From Rubinisphaera margarita (GTDB taxonomy: Bacteria > Planctomycetota > Planctomycetia > Planctomycetales > Planctomycetaceae): a DNA stretch of 64,000 nt. Positions 7,601 to 15,347 of this stretch are shown here, piece after piece. The stretch is taken from contig NZ_JAKFGB010000021.1 in assembly GCF_022267515.1 (NCBI RefSeq), positions 62,001 to 126,000 of the forward strand, given 5' to 3'. Below the pieces are notes generated by a model. That model was not told the origin of the DNA. It saw nothing but the letters and a program-made list of their open reading frames with translations, and made no database searches. The position numbers and the translations under genes were made by a program. How positions within the stretch are numbered: the first letter of the stretch is position 1; every line of letters starts with the position of its first letter.

Positions 7601-10078
7601 TTGAACCTCATGCAAGAGCACGCCGACAACGTTTATATTCGCTCAGCCGTGCTCACGAGCTTTGAGCCGGCCCGGCTGCCCTCCGCGATCGCGAATCTGT
7701 TGCCTCAAGTTTCTGAAAATCCAAAGCTGTTGCCGGTGCTCAAGGCGCTGACGGGGATGGCTGTCGCCGCAAACCAGCCTGCGGTTCTGAATGAGATTGC
7801 CGGTCAGCTGACAGCTCACGCTGTCTCCAACCCGAACGTTCGAACCTGGGAGTGGACCGAGCTGGCGAAGTTGATGCAGTCCCCTCGTTCCAATGCGGAA
7901 GACCAGTCGGAAGCGTTTCAGCAACAACTGAAAGTTCTGAGTGAGCGTGCCCGGAAACTGGTCTCGGACGCGGATCAGTCTGTTGAGCAGCGAGTGGCGG
8001 TGCTGGAGTTCCTGTTGAGTCTTGAGCAGACTCAAGACGACTTCGAGTTCGCTTCCGAGTTGCTTGCTCCGCAGAGCCCGTTGAAGCTGCAGATTGCAGC
8101 CGTGACGAACCTGATCGCGATTCAGAACCCGGATGCTCTGTCGCTGGTTTTCGAGAACTGGAGCCAGTTCACGCCCGCTTTGCAGCAGGAAGTCTTGAAT
8201 CAGTTGCTTCTGCGGGAATCGACGACGAAGGAGTTGCTGGTCAGAGTCGAACAGAAACAGGTCCGCCCGCCGCAGATTGATTCGACCAATCGCCAGCGAC
8301 TGCTCGATCATCAGAATACCGAGATCAAACAGCGGGCTCAGAAGCTCTTTTCGGCTGCCAGCAGTGCCAGCCGGGAGCAGGTCCTCAAGCAGTATCAGTC
8401 GATCGATCTGAAGCAGGGGGACCGGGAGCGAGGACGGCTGGTTTTTGAGAAGCAGTGTTCCAGCTGCCATCGCCTCGATGGGAACGGACACGCCGTCGGC
8501 CCGGATCTGGCTGCGTTGACCGATCAGTCGAAGTCGTTTCTGTTGACGGCGATTCTGGATCCAAACAAAGCCATCGATGGCCGGTACGCGTCCTATGTTG
8601 CAGTGACTGACGACGGAAAGCTCAATACGGGGATTCTCGTCTCCGAGCAGAGCAACAGCATCACCCTTAAGGCTCAGCAGGGAAAGGTGCTGACAGTCCT
8701 CCGGTCGCAGATCGACGGGCTGATCAACACCGGCAAGTCGCTGATGCCCGAAGGGCTCGAACGGGACATCCCTCCGGCTGCGATGGCCGATCTGCTGGTG
8801 TATCTGCAGGAGCACAGTGCACCGCTGAGCTACAAATACGCGGGGATCGTCAAGCCGGACGCCACCTACCCGGATGAGCCGGCGAAACTGAAGCTGGTCG
8901 ACCGCATGAATGGAACCGACCGCTTCAACGACGGACAGTGGGTCGGATTTCGGTTTGCCGGGGAACAACCTCAGCCGCGTATTGAACTCGACCTGGGGAA
9001 GAAGACGACGGTGCAATCACTGCGGATTGTGTATGGCGTCAATCACGAGCCCGGTTCGATTCATGCCCCCCGTTCGATCCAGATTTCCTTCAGCAACAAC
9101 GGGCAGGAGTTCGGGAATGCGGTGCAGTTTTCGGACTTCGATGATCATCCGGATGGCCTGGGGCTTTACGAGATCGACCGCCGGGTGATTGAGATCAAGC
9201 TGCCGGAGCAGACGGCTCGATTCGTGCGGATCGATTTCCAGAGTACCGGACACTGGCTGTTCCTCTCCGAGATTTCCTTGTCGAATACCGTGGCCAGCGA
9301 TCAGCATGAGGGGGTTCCGGTCAGTTCAGCGGAAACGAAACCATCCGAACCGGAAGTCGATCCGGTGGCGACCATCAGGTCGCTCGTGGCGGATGTCGAG
9401 GTCGGAACGCCCGATGAATATCGCCACATCCCGGAGATCTGGCGACAGGCGTTTGCGGTCGGGAAGAGGAATCAAGGCGAGGAGTTGGAACGGTTGCTGG
9501 CCGCGTCGCTGCCGGGGTTTGGAGAACCGCTGCAATGCTGGCAGGCGGTTGTTCTCGGCGGGGGCATCATCAATGGACTGACGATCGCCGGCGAATGGCC
9601 CCGCGAACGCATCGAACAGATCCTGAAGTCTTCTCCTCCGCTGGAAGTCCGCTGGAGACAGTCTCTGCATGCCGCCAGCAGGATGGCCGATGATCCGACC
9701 ATCAAGTCGGGAACCCGCTACGATGCTCTGCGTATGATCGCCATGCTCGATTATGAGAAGTGTCAACAGCAGTTGAAACGCTACCTTACCGATCCGAAGC
9801 AGGCTGAGTTGCAGATGGGAGCCGTCAGCGGACTGGGGGATATCGATGTGCCTGAGACGACTCAGGCTCTGATCGAGGCGCTGCCAGATTTGACGCCGCG
9901 GAATCGAAAGCTCGCCGCCGAAGCACTGATCCGCACCGATCAGCGGGCGTTTGCCGTTCTGCAGGCTTTGAAGAAGGGTTCACTGGCTTCTGAAATGATC
10001 GAGCCGTCTGTTCAACAGCAGTTGAAAGAGTCTGAGAATCCTGAGATTCAGGAACAGGCGAATGCGGTCTTTCCGTGA
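4646..10078 (+). CDS. Giant exported fusion: ceramidase-like + PVC-type dehydrogenase/heme + HEAT + F5/8-type domain
   Basis: 1810 residues from GTG 4646: AGGA 9 nt upstream and a clean signal peptide (VRVFWLLLILAVCGVPLAFCQA). A TTG further upstream at 4577 would put non-signal sequence first. Order: ~28-450 neutral/alkaline-ceramidase-like domain (VGIARVDITP; CSTHTHSAP near 114; a CHCTSLSP stretch); ~465-850 membrane-bound-dehydrogenase-type propeller (VVDPVAVEFGPDGKLWVVEMRDYPEG near 486); ~850-1250 HEAT-like helices; ~1255-1390 cytochrome c module with C1271-S-S-C-H1275; ~1446-1550 discoidin/F5-8-type beta domain (RIELDLGKKTTVQSLRIVYG); ~1650-1810 more HEAT-like repeats. Probably an extracytoplasmic oxidoreductase with an extra amide-hydrolase domain; the substrate is unknown. 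Transcribed alone. Confidence 0.9.
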   Translation: MRVFWLLLILAVCGVPLAFCQAEDARTFPVGIARVDITPEYPVPLSGYAARGSRLFDRVEQRLWARGIAVLDPQGRPRVLITVDSCGVPAAVTKQVVAKLNAEHGTTAADLVVCSTHTHSAPMLTGVLPNLFTKDLTSDEQAVIARYTQDLATNLTQVAERAIADAQPAYLEWGVSTASFAKNRRQEAGPVDHDVPILVIRSPEGEPRAILVNYACHCTSLSPVPFMSGDWAGCAVEGIEAEFPTSMAMVAIGCGADQNPKVRGDDQGAARVNGRGIVDAVRRRLQTGLTAITGDLMTRGEEITLPLATLPTEDEWKARAQQPGITGYHARKNLKRLEQGESLPDEIEYPVQSWIFGDDLAMVFLGGEVVVDYSLAIKGKYGEKLWVSAYANDVPCYIPSERVLAEGGYEGRNAMVWYDLPGPFAPGLEEKILKAVASQIPANYQPSDDVSQTGGKRPLSPEESISRMNVADDLQVEVVAAEPLVVDPVAVEFGPDGKLWVVEMRDYPEGIDGNLAPGGVVKFLEDLDQDGVYDQATVFLEGLAFPTGLMVWKQGILVCTAPDVLYAEDTDGDGKADVRQTVLTGFATHNYQARVNSLAPGLDDWVYASGGLFGGVIESFNGQTVNVTNRDFRFRPDTGELEPVSGRTQQGRVRDDSGAWFGCRNGSLCLHYPVEESYYRKNPYVVSPPAEVAVPRGPDASQLYPVGELVQFHLSGQRGRPTSACGLGLYRDVALGQAFYGNAFVCEPVNQLVHRRILQPEGVTFAGYRADEEQDREFLSSTDNWFRPVQMRTAPDGSLLIVDMYRYLIEHPKFLSPESVQELNVRAGETRGRIYRVTRKGQQLKPIPNLKQLDTPELASLMESQNGTLRDMVQQELCFRKDQSAAPVLRQIATNAEFPAARLQALWTLNTLQALDAKLLRPRISDHDPAVRRTAIRLAEPFLNESPELANAVLGQTGNEQDVAVLLQLAYSLGELNGERATVALLNLMQEHADNVYIRSAVLTSFEPARLPSAIANLLPQVSENPKLLPVLKALTGMAVAANQPAVLNEIAGQLTAHAVSNPNVRTWEWTELAKLMQSPRSNAEDQSEAFQQQLKVLSERARKLVSDADQSVEQRVAVLEFLLSLEQTQDDFEFASELLAPQSPLKLQIAAVTNLIAIQNPDALSLVFENWSQFTPALQQEVLNQLLLRESTTKELLVRVEQKQVRPPQIDSTNRQRLLDHQNTEIKQRAQKLFSAASSASREQVLKQYQSIDLKQGDRERGRLVFEKQCSSCHRLDGNGHAVGPDLAALTDQSKSFLLTAILDPNKAIDGRYASYVAVTDDGKLNTGILVSEQSNSITLKAQQGKVLTVLRSQIDGLINTGKSLMPEGLERDIPPAAMADLLVYLQEHSAPLSYKYAGIVKPDATYPDEPAKLKLVDRMNGTDRFNDGQWVGFRFAGEQPQPRIELDLGKKTTVQSLRIVYGVNHEPGSIHAPRSIQISFSNNGQEFGNAVQFSDFDDHPDGLGLYEIDRRVIEIKLPEQTARFVRIDFQSTGHWLFLSEISLSNTVASDQHEGVPVSSAETKPSEPEVDPVATIRSLVADVEVGTPDEYRHIPEIWRQAFAVGKRNQGEELERLLAASLPGFGEPLQCWQAVVLGGGIINGLTIAGEWPRERIEQILKSSPPLEVRWRQSLHAASRMADDPTIKSGTRYDALRMIAMLDYEKCQQQLKRYLTDPKQAELQMGAVSGLGDIDVPETTQALIEALPDLTPRNRKLAAEALIRTDQRAFAVLQALKKGSLASEMIEPSVQQQLKESENPEIQEQANAVFP

Positions 10079-10141
10079 TGTTTGACGTCGACGGGTTCGG
10101 TCCACCTCCGGGCTCGTTCGCGAGGGAGTCGCGGACTGAGC

Positions 10142-11890
10142 TCATTCTGGTCGTTTGAGGACACACTCGTAGAGTTCGCTGGCGAACCGGGCCCTGTCCG
10201 CGCGGCCCAGTTCGGGGTTCTCCTGAGCGAAAATAGCGATGGTGATTCCCTCGTCAAAATGACGTCGGATGAGGTTTCGAGCCGCTGTCGTTCCACTGCC
10301 GACTCCGCCATGTTCGGCAATCAACAGCTCGCCGTCTCTGTATTTCAGCCTCCAGCCAAATCCGTAATCGACGGGCGTGCCATCGTCGAGAAGTCCTTGC
10401 TGAAAGAGCATTTCATAACCCGCCGGCGAAAGAATTCGAGGATCCTGCTCCCAGAGAGCTCGATCCCATTTCGTATAGTCCACGAGAGTGGTCCGCATGT
10501 TTCCAGAGCCGTTGAATCGTGTACTGTCGGTCGTTTCCGTCATGCCCAGAACATCAAAGATGCGTCGCTTCTGGAAGTCGTGGAAGGACTCGCCGGTAAC
10601 CTCTTCGATAATTCGCGTCAGCAGCACATACCCGGAGTTGGTGTATTCATGTTCCTGGCCGGGAGGACGCCGGAGGTCCATGGTCGTCAGCCATTCCGCG
10701 TGCGTTTTGTTGGTCAGGAAATCGAGCCCGTGCTCACATTTGAACTCCGCAATCGACGCTCTTTCTTCCGCTTTAATGAAGTTGGGCAGACCGCTCGTGT
10801 GGTACAGCAGGTCTTTCACGAGAATGGCTCGGCCCTGCGACGGCAATTCGAGTTCCGGCAAATAGTGAGAGACCGTCTGCTCGCGGTCGAGCCTGTTCTC
10901 TTCAATAAGCATCGCGGCGCACATCGCGGCGAATTGCTTGGTGACCGAGGCCAGACTCAGCGGAGTGTGAGTCGTCAATCGTCGTCCTTTTACGAAGCCG
11001 TAAGCTTTCCGATGAAGCACGTTCCCGCGTTCGGTCACCAGGACGGCGACGCCACCGGGGGAAGCGGAGGGGAAGTGGCGTCGTACAATCGGGGTGATGC
11101 CATCGAACTCAACGGCCTGCTCGTCGGCCAGTCCCACCAGCCAGTGGACGGCGTGGTTGATCATCGACTCCTGTCCGTCGGTCAGCTCGGGATGCGGCGA
11201 GAAGCAGAAAACGCGGCCGGAGCCGTAGTTGGCTCGAACGATGGCCGAGGTGCCGACCATGATCCCCTCAGGAGCACCATTCTTGGCGATTTCTGTGTTG
11301 AAGCAGGCCAGACTCTGATAGTCCGGGACGGCCGGATCATCCCATTCTCGACGAGCCAGCAAAGGTCCCTGTGCGTAGTGAATCTCCAGAGTCTTCGGGA
11401 CGTGACCAAAGAACGAGGCTCCCGTGGGAGAAAGCTGAAGCTCAACGGTTCCGTTGCCCCGGGCCCAGTGACGGCGATCAACCACTTTGGCGTCGATCAG
11501 GTTCAACGACCATGAATACTGGTTCGTTGCCAGGTAGCTGCCTGCACACACGCCGAGAAAGCCTCCGCCGCTGCGGAGGAAACGGCGGACCTCTTCTCGC
11601 CCCTGTTGACCGAGTGCCTTTCCCTGCCGGCTGCCGCTTCCGCCGGGATGGATCAGAACATCGAAATCGGCAAGGCCACCCTCTCTGATCTGATCAGCCG
11701 TGATTCGACCGACGACGATCTGATCTTCATTCTGTTCGAGAGCCTGAAGAAGATCCTCGACGCTCTGGCCAACCCCGTCCCCTTTGAAAACAGCGGCTCT
11801 GATTGGCTCTTCGGCCTGACAGGCGGAACTCATCACCAGCCAGAGAACGACCATCGCACGCTTAACGAAACTCCACAGGTGCCGTTTCAT
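10142..11890 (-). CDS. Amidotransferase-like (BPL_N type) domain fused to class-C beta-lactamase-fold hydrolase
   Basis: 582 residues. Signal peptide ~1-26 (WLVMSSACQAEE), then ~29-250 a class-I-amidotransferase/BPL_N-like fold (VLIHPGGSGSRQG; GGGFLGVCAGSY with C115 at the nucleophile position; FCFSPHPE near 230, where the family has its His). From ~260 to the end is a serine beta-lactamase/transpeptidase-fold domain with all three active-site motifs: S315-V-T-K318, Y416-T-N418 and H527-G-G. So both halves look catalytically intact. The beta-lactamase half resembles class C/D-Ala carboxypeptidase/esterase enzymes and need not act on antibiotics. Convergent with the giant gene to its left (63 nt gap). 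Confidence 0.88.
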   Translation of the reverse strand: MKRHLWSFVKRAMVVLWLVMSSACQAEEPIRAAVFKGDGVGQSVEDLLQALEQNEDQIVVGRITADQIREGGLADFDVLIHPGGSGSRQGKALGQQGREEVRRFLRSGGGFLGVCAGSYLATNQYSWSLNLIDAKVVDRRHWARGNGTVELQLSPTGASFFGHVPKTLEIHYAQGPLLARREWDDPAVPDYQSLACFNTEIAKNGAPEGIMVGTSAIVRANYGSGRVFCFSPHPELTDGQESMINHAVHWLVGLADEQAVEFDGITPIVRRHFPSASPGGVAVLVTERGNVLHRKAYGFVKGRRLTTHTPLSLASVTKQFAAMCAAMLIEENRLDREQTVSHYLPELELPSQGRAILVKDLLYHTSGLPNFIKAEERASIAEFKCEHGLDFLTNKTHAEWLTTMDLRRPPGQEHEYTNSGYVLLTRIIEEVTGESFHDFQKRRIFDVLGMTETTDSTRFNGSGNMRTTLVDYTKWDRALWEQDPRILSPAGYEMLFQQGLLDDGTPVDYGFGWRLKYRDGELLIAEHGGVGSGTTAARNLIRRHFDEGITIAIFAQENPELGRADRARFASELYECVLKRPE

Positions 11891-12170
11891 GGAAATGAGC
11901 TGTCCTCTCGAACTGGAACGGGATCGACAATGACGATCATTGGCCGGGTTTCACCAAATATCCGCTATCGAGTCCGTCCACGTCAACCGGCGACGACCAG
12001 CACGATGGTTCTCGCCCGGTGCCCATTACCGAGGGCGGTCAGCCTGTCGCTGAGCTGTTTGCCTGATTATGCTGGCCCGGTAGCGGCTTTGACCAACACG
12101 TCGAGAGTCCACAAAAGTGGATGGCGCTCGCACGGCCGCTCGCTCGCTATTTGAGAAAGGCAACCGGGCA

Positions 12171-13637
12171 ATGAAATTTAACAGGCTTCTTCGATCAGTC
12201 ACCTGGCTGAGTTGTCTCTTCCTGATCACGCTTTCAACGACGACCCTCCACGCGGAGGAACCGGTCGGGGGAGCGAGTTCCGAAGAGGCTGCACGTCGGG
12301 AGAATCTGGAGTTTCGTGCGGCGATCTGCGCCCATCATCTCTGTTCGGGATTGTGGGTTGTCGGACGCGAATATCAGCGGACGCCGGAAGAGGTGCTCGC
12401 TCAGGACATCGCTCCCTTCTCGTATTTCGGCTGGGCCGACGATTTCGAATACGAAGTTGATGAAGAGAACCGCATCGTCACCGTAACGGCTCCCGGGGCT
12501 CCCCCGCGAAGCGCCCGTTACACCGGCGATCAGGGAAGTTCGATTCTTCCCCGCGGAGCCAGCGACGTCTTCTTTCAACCGGTTGCCGTGCCGCGAAACC
12601 TCCCCGATGCAGCCAGCACGGCATGGCCAATGGGCGATCAGGGAGCAACAGATCCGGTGCCCGGAGTCGATACGGAAGCCGTGGTTGCTGCACTCGACTG
12701 GGCCATGGAACAGGATGATCAGAATACCCGGGCATTCGTCGTCGCTTATCGCGGCAAGATTATCGGCGAACGCTACGCACCGGGCTGGACGAAGGACACG
12801 CCCCAGATCAGCTGGTCGCAGGGGAAGAGCATCACCGCCACGTTGATTGCCATCCTGATCCAGCAGGGGCTTCTCGAACTCGATCAGCCTGCCCCCATCA
12901 GCGAGTGGCAGGGAGCAGACGACCCTCGCAAAGAGATTCGCATCCGGGACCTGTTGCAGATGAGCAGTGGGCTCGACTTCACGAATCTGGGTTTCCGGGG
13001 ACCGGAATCCCTCATCGCCGACAACGAACATATGCGGGTTTACTTCGACTCGATCAATGTGTTCGATCATGTCGTCAACCAGCCACTCAAGGTGCCGCCG
13101 GGGACGCGAAACTCGTACCTCAACAGCGATCCGCTCAGCCTGGGACGAATTGTTCACGATACCGTGGAAGCCGAGGGCGAAGACTATCTCACCTTTCCAC
13201 AACGTGCGCTGTTCGATCGGATTGGCATTCGCAGTGCAGTCCTGGAAACCGATGCCTGGGGCAACTTCATCCTCTCCGGATACGACTACCTTTCCGCTCG
13301 CGACTGGGTCCGGTTTGGACTGCTTTATCTCAACGATGGCGTCTGGCAGGGGGAGCGAATTCTGCCGGAAGGATGGTCCGAATTCGTCGCGACGCCCGCC
13401 CCGGCCGACGCTTCAAAGAATTACGGCGGCATGTTCTGGCTGAATCTTCCGCCGCGTATGGATCGCGTCCCCAAAGACACCTACTGGTCCGCCGGCTTCA
13501 TGGGGCAGGTGACAATGGTCATTCCCTCTCGAGATCTGGTGATCGTCCGAATGGGCCCGAGCCCCGGCGATGTCTCGGTCTATCCCTATCTGAACGAAAC
13601 GATCGGCCGCGTTCTCGAAGCTCTGCCGGAAGAGTAG
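12171..13637 (+). CDS. Secreted serine beta-lactamase-family hydrolase
   Basis: 488 residues from ATG 12171; an in-frame ATG at 12117 adds an implausible pre-signal stretch. Signal peptide MKFNRLLRSVTWLSCLFLITLSTTTLHA. The catalytic domain of the class-C beta-lactamase/esterase superfamily starts near 165: S216-Q-G-K219 supplies the nucleophile and general base, Y316-L-N318 the second motif, and a C-terminal SAGFMGQ stands where H/K-x-G is usual, so the third motif is atypical. An N-terminal ~150-residue extension (AAICAHHLCSGLWVVGRE) resembles that of planctomycete and proteobacterial '6-aminohexanoate-dimer hydrolase-like' proteins. Substrate unknown; export suggests cell-wall amides or esters. 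Monocistronic; the upstream gene diverges. Confidence 0.88.
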   Translation: MKFNRLLRSVTWLSCLFLITLSTTTLHAEEPVGGASSEEAARRENLEFRAAICAHHLCSGLWVVGREYQRTPEEVLAQDIAPFSYFGWADDFEYEVDEENRIVTVTAPGAPPRSARYTGDQGSSILPRGASDVFFQPVAVPRNLPDAASTAWPMGDQGATDPVPGVDTEAVVAALDWAMEQDDQNTRAFVVAYRGKIIGERYAPGWTKDTPQISWSQGKSITATLIAILIQQGLLELDQPAPISEWQGADDPRKEIRIRDLLQMSSGLDFTNLGFRGPESLIADNEHMRVYFDSINVFDHVVNQPLKVPPGTRNSYLNSDPLSLGRIVHDTVEAEGEDYLTFPQRALFDRIGIRSAVLETDAWGNFILSGYDYLSARDWVRFGLLYLNDGVWQGERILPEGWSEFVATPAPADASKNYGGMFWLNLPPRMDRVPKDTYWSAGFMGQVTMVIPSRDLVIVRMGPSPGDVSVYPYLNETIGRVLEALPEE

Positions 13638-13900
13638 CGTCCGCCCGCAGCCTCTGGAGTTCCGAGGGAGCCACCTCATCGGCAGGCTTCTTTGCTCGCC
13701 TCATCGCTGATCGCCCTTCCTGCTGGAAATCGGGCGAGAGATAGAGCATTGTCATGCCACTCCAGCAGTCGGATTTTGAATTTGTTTTAGCCAGTTCGAC
13801 AGAATTCCGGGAAAAGCCTGTAACGTTCCTCGCCCGGATGTGTTGATATCGGGAGGCATACGCCCATCCGGGGCAAGCTGGCGAGTTGAGAGAGATCCCC

Positions 13901-14404
13901 GTGAGGCGTCGCCTGCAGAATCACGAGTTGAGCCAGTGGGTCGAGGAGACTGCGCCGGGAGCGTTGGCGTATGCCGTAACGCTCGTCCGCGACGCGACGA
14001 CAGCGGAGGATCTCGTCCAGGATTGTTATCAGCGGCTGATCTCGAAGTCGGATGAGTATGACCTCGTCAAAGACGGAAAGAAGCTGCTGTTCAAGTCGAT
14101 TACCAATGCCTGCATCAACTGGACCACGAGACAATCGGAACTCTCCGGTCTGGAGATCGGGGCAGCCGAATCGGAGTCTCGCGGGCCGGTGGACTTCGCA
14201 ATTCACAATGAGTTGTCGGCGGCCGTCGATGAGGCGTTGGCAACGTTACCTGTGGACCAGCGTGCCACGATGGAACTGCACGTGATGGGGTACTCCGCGG
14301 CGGAAGTGGCGGAGATGTTGGAGATCACATCGGGGAACGCTCGCGTGCTGCTCCATCGGGCTCGCGGCAAGCTGGCTGAGCAGCTTCGCAATTATCTGGA
14401 ATGA
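13901..14404 (+). CDS. ECF-family RNA polymerase sigma factor
   Basis: 167 residues from GTG 13901 (GAGAGA 6-9 nt upstream); TTG 13886 is the alternative and adds five residues. Contains sigma region 2 (ALAYAVTLVRDATTAEDLVQDCYQRLI, recognisable DLVQD) and region 4 (TLPVDQRATMELHVMGYSAAEVAEMLEITSGNARVLLHRARGKL). No region 1 or 3, the hallmark of extracytoplasmic-function factors. It heads an operon: 4 nt to the putative membrane regulator, which overlaps a PSD1 heme protein, followed by a DUF1501 protein. ECF groups tied to PSD1-type cytochromes are reported in planctomycetes, so this factor probably controls its own downstream genes in response to an envelope signal. Confidence 0.93.
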   Translation: MRRRLQNHELSQWVEETAPGALAYAVTLVRDATTAEDLVQDCYQRLISKSDEYDLVKDGKKLLFKSITNACINWTTRQSELSGLEIGAAESESRGPVDFAIHNELSAAVDEALATLPVDQRATMELHVMGYSAAEVAEMLEITSGNARVLLHRARGKLAEQLRNYLE

Positions 14405-14408
14405 AGGC

Positions 14409-15347
14409 ATGGAAAGGCACACGACGGAATCTGAAGCGGTCGACGGACACGTCGGCGAGTATCTCGACGGGCTCACACAGCGCGTCGACGCATCGCGGCT
14501 GGTCCAGCGTGTGACAGCTCAGATTCCCAATCGTCCTGAGTCAGCCCTGGCGACGAGCAGGCGGCGTCGTTCCCGAACGATGTTCGCTTCCTGCGTGTCT
14601 GCCGCGGCGTTACTGGTTGCTTTCCTCTGTGGTCGTTTTCTCGCACCCTGGCCGGTCGAAGCGGCTTCGGTGCTTCGTCATGTCCACTCCGCTCACTCTG
14701 GCCCCGTCGACCGATGTTATCGCGTGCTGTTCGCGCCCAGTCCCGGCTACTGGAACGGTCGTAATCCTCTCAGAGGGCCTTCAGATACGACGCTCTGGAC
14801 GCGGGGAGACCGTTTCTGGGCGGAGGCGACGCTCGGGAAGATCAAGCTCGTCTACGGTCGCGACGAGACTGGAAAGCTCTGGGTGAGTCCGGACAGAACG
14901 ACGGGAATTCATCTGGCTGATCAGAGTGAATCGCTGCCCGAAGACATCGCTATGTACTGTGCAATCAACTCGATGTCGATGCCGACACTGGTCGAGCATG
15001 TCCTGGCCGATTTTGAGCTGCGAGCGGATCGTATCCCGGCTCCGGGGCGCGACGAGCCTCAGGTCGGCTCGGACAATTCGTTGATCTGGGCGTCTTTGAA
15101 GCCCGGGCATACGCACCCGCTGATTTCATCGGCATTGCTGGAGGTCGGCGAGAACAACACGCTCGTGCGGCTGGTCCTGTGGACGGTCGATGATGATCAG
15201 TCGCGAGGCACGGTGACGTTCACTCTGGTGGAGACTGCCCATCAGGACGATGAGCAATACAACCTTTCCTGGCATCTGGACGAAGGCGCCGAGGTTCGCA
15301 TTCATCAGTTCGAGCCGCCTCTCGAACCCGGAAGGACGGATCGATGA
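14409..15347 (+). CDS. Single-pass membrane protein, probable anti-sigma factor
   Basis: 312 residues, starting 4 nt after the sigma-factor stop. About 57 cytoplasmic residues (GEYLDGLTQRVDASRLVQRV, then an Arg-rich SRRRRSR), one membrane helix (~58-80, ASCVSAAALLVAFLCG) and ~230 extracytoplasmic residues rich in beta strands. The position and topology fit an anti-sigma factor, but the zinc anti-sigma motif H-x3-C-x2-C is absent from the cytoplasmic part, so this is inferred from context only. The outer domain (TTLWTRGDRFWAEA; WVSPDRTTGIHL) is not one I recognise. The last bases overlap the start of the PSD1 gene (ATGA), so translation is coupled. Confidence 0.75.
   Translation: MERHTTESEAVDGHVGEYLDGLTQRVDASRLVQRVTAQIPNRPESALATSRRRRSRTMFASCVSAAALLVAFLCGRFLAPWPVEAASVLRHVHSAHSGPVDRCYRVLFAPSPGYWNGRNPLRGPSDTTLWTRGDRFWAEATLGKIKLVYGRDETGKLWVSPDRTTGIHLADQSESLPEDIAMYCAINSMSMPTLVEHVLADFELRADRIPAPGRDEPQVGSDNSLIWASLKPGHTHPLISSALLEVGENNTLVRLVLWTVDDDQSRGTVTFTLVETAHQDDEQYNLSWHLDEGAEVRIHQFEPPLEPGRTDR

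Noticed and set aside
7643..9016. 457-codon open frame on the minus strand
   Set aside because: Antisense to the HEAT and cytochrome parts of the giant gene; low-complexity Leu/Arg/Gln-rich translation typical of a GC-rich shadow.
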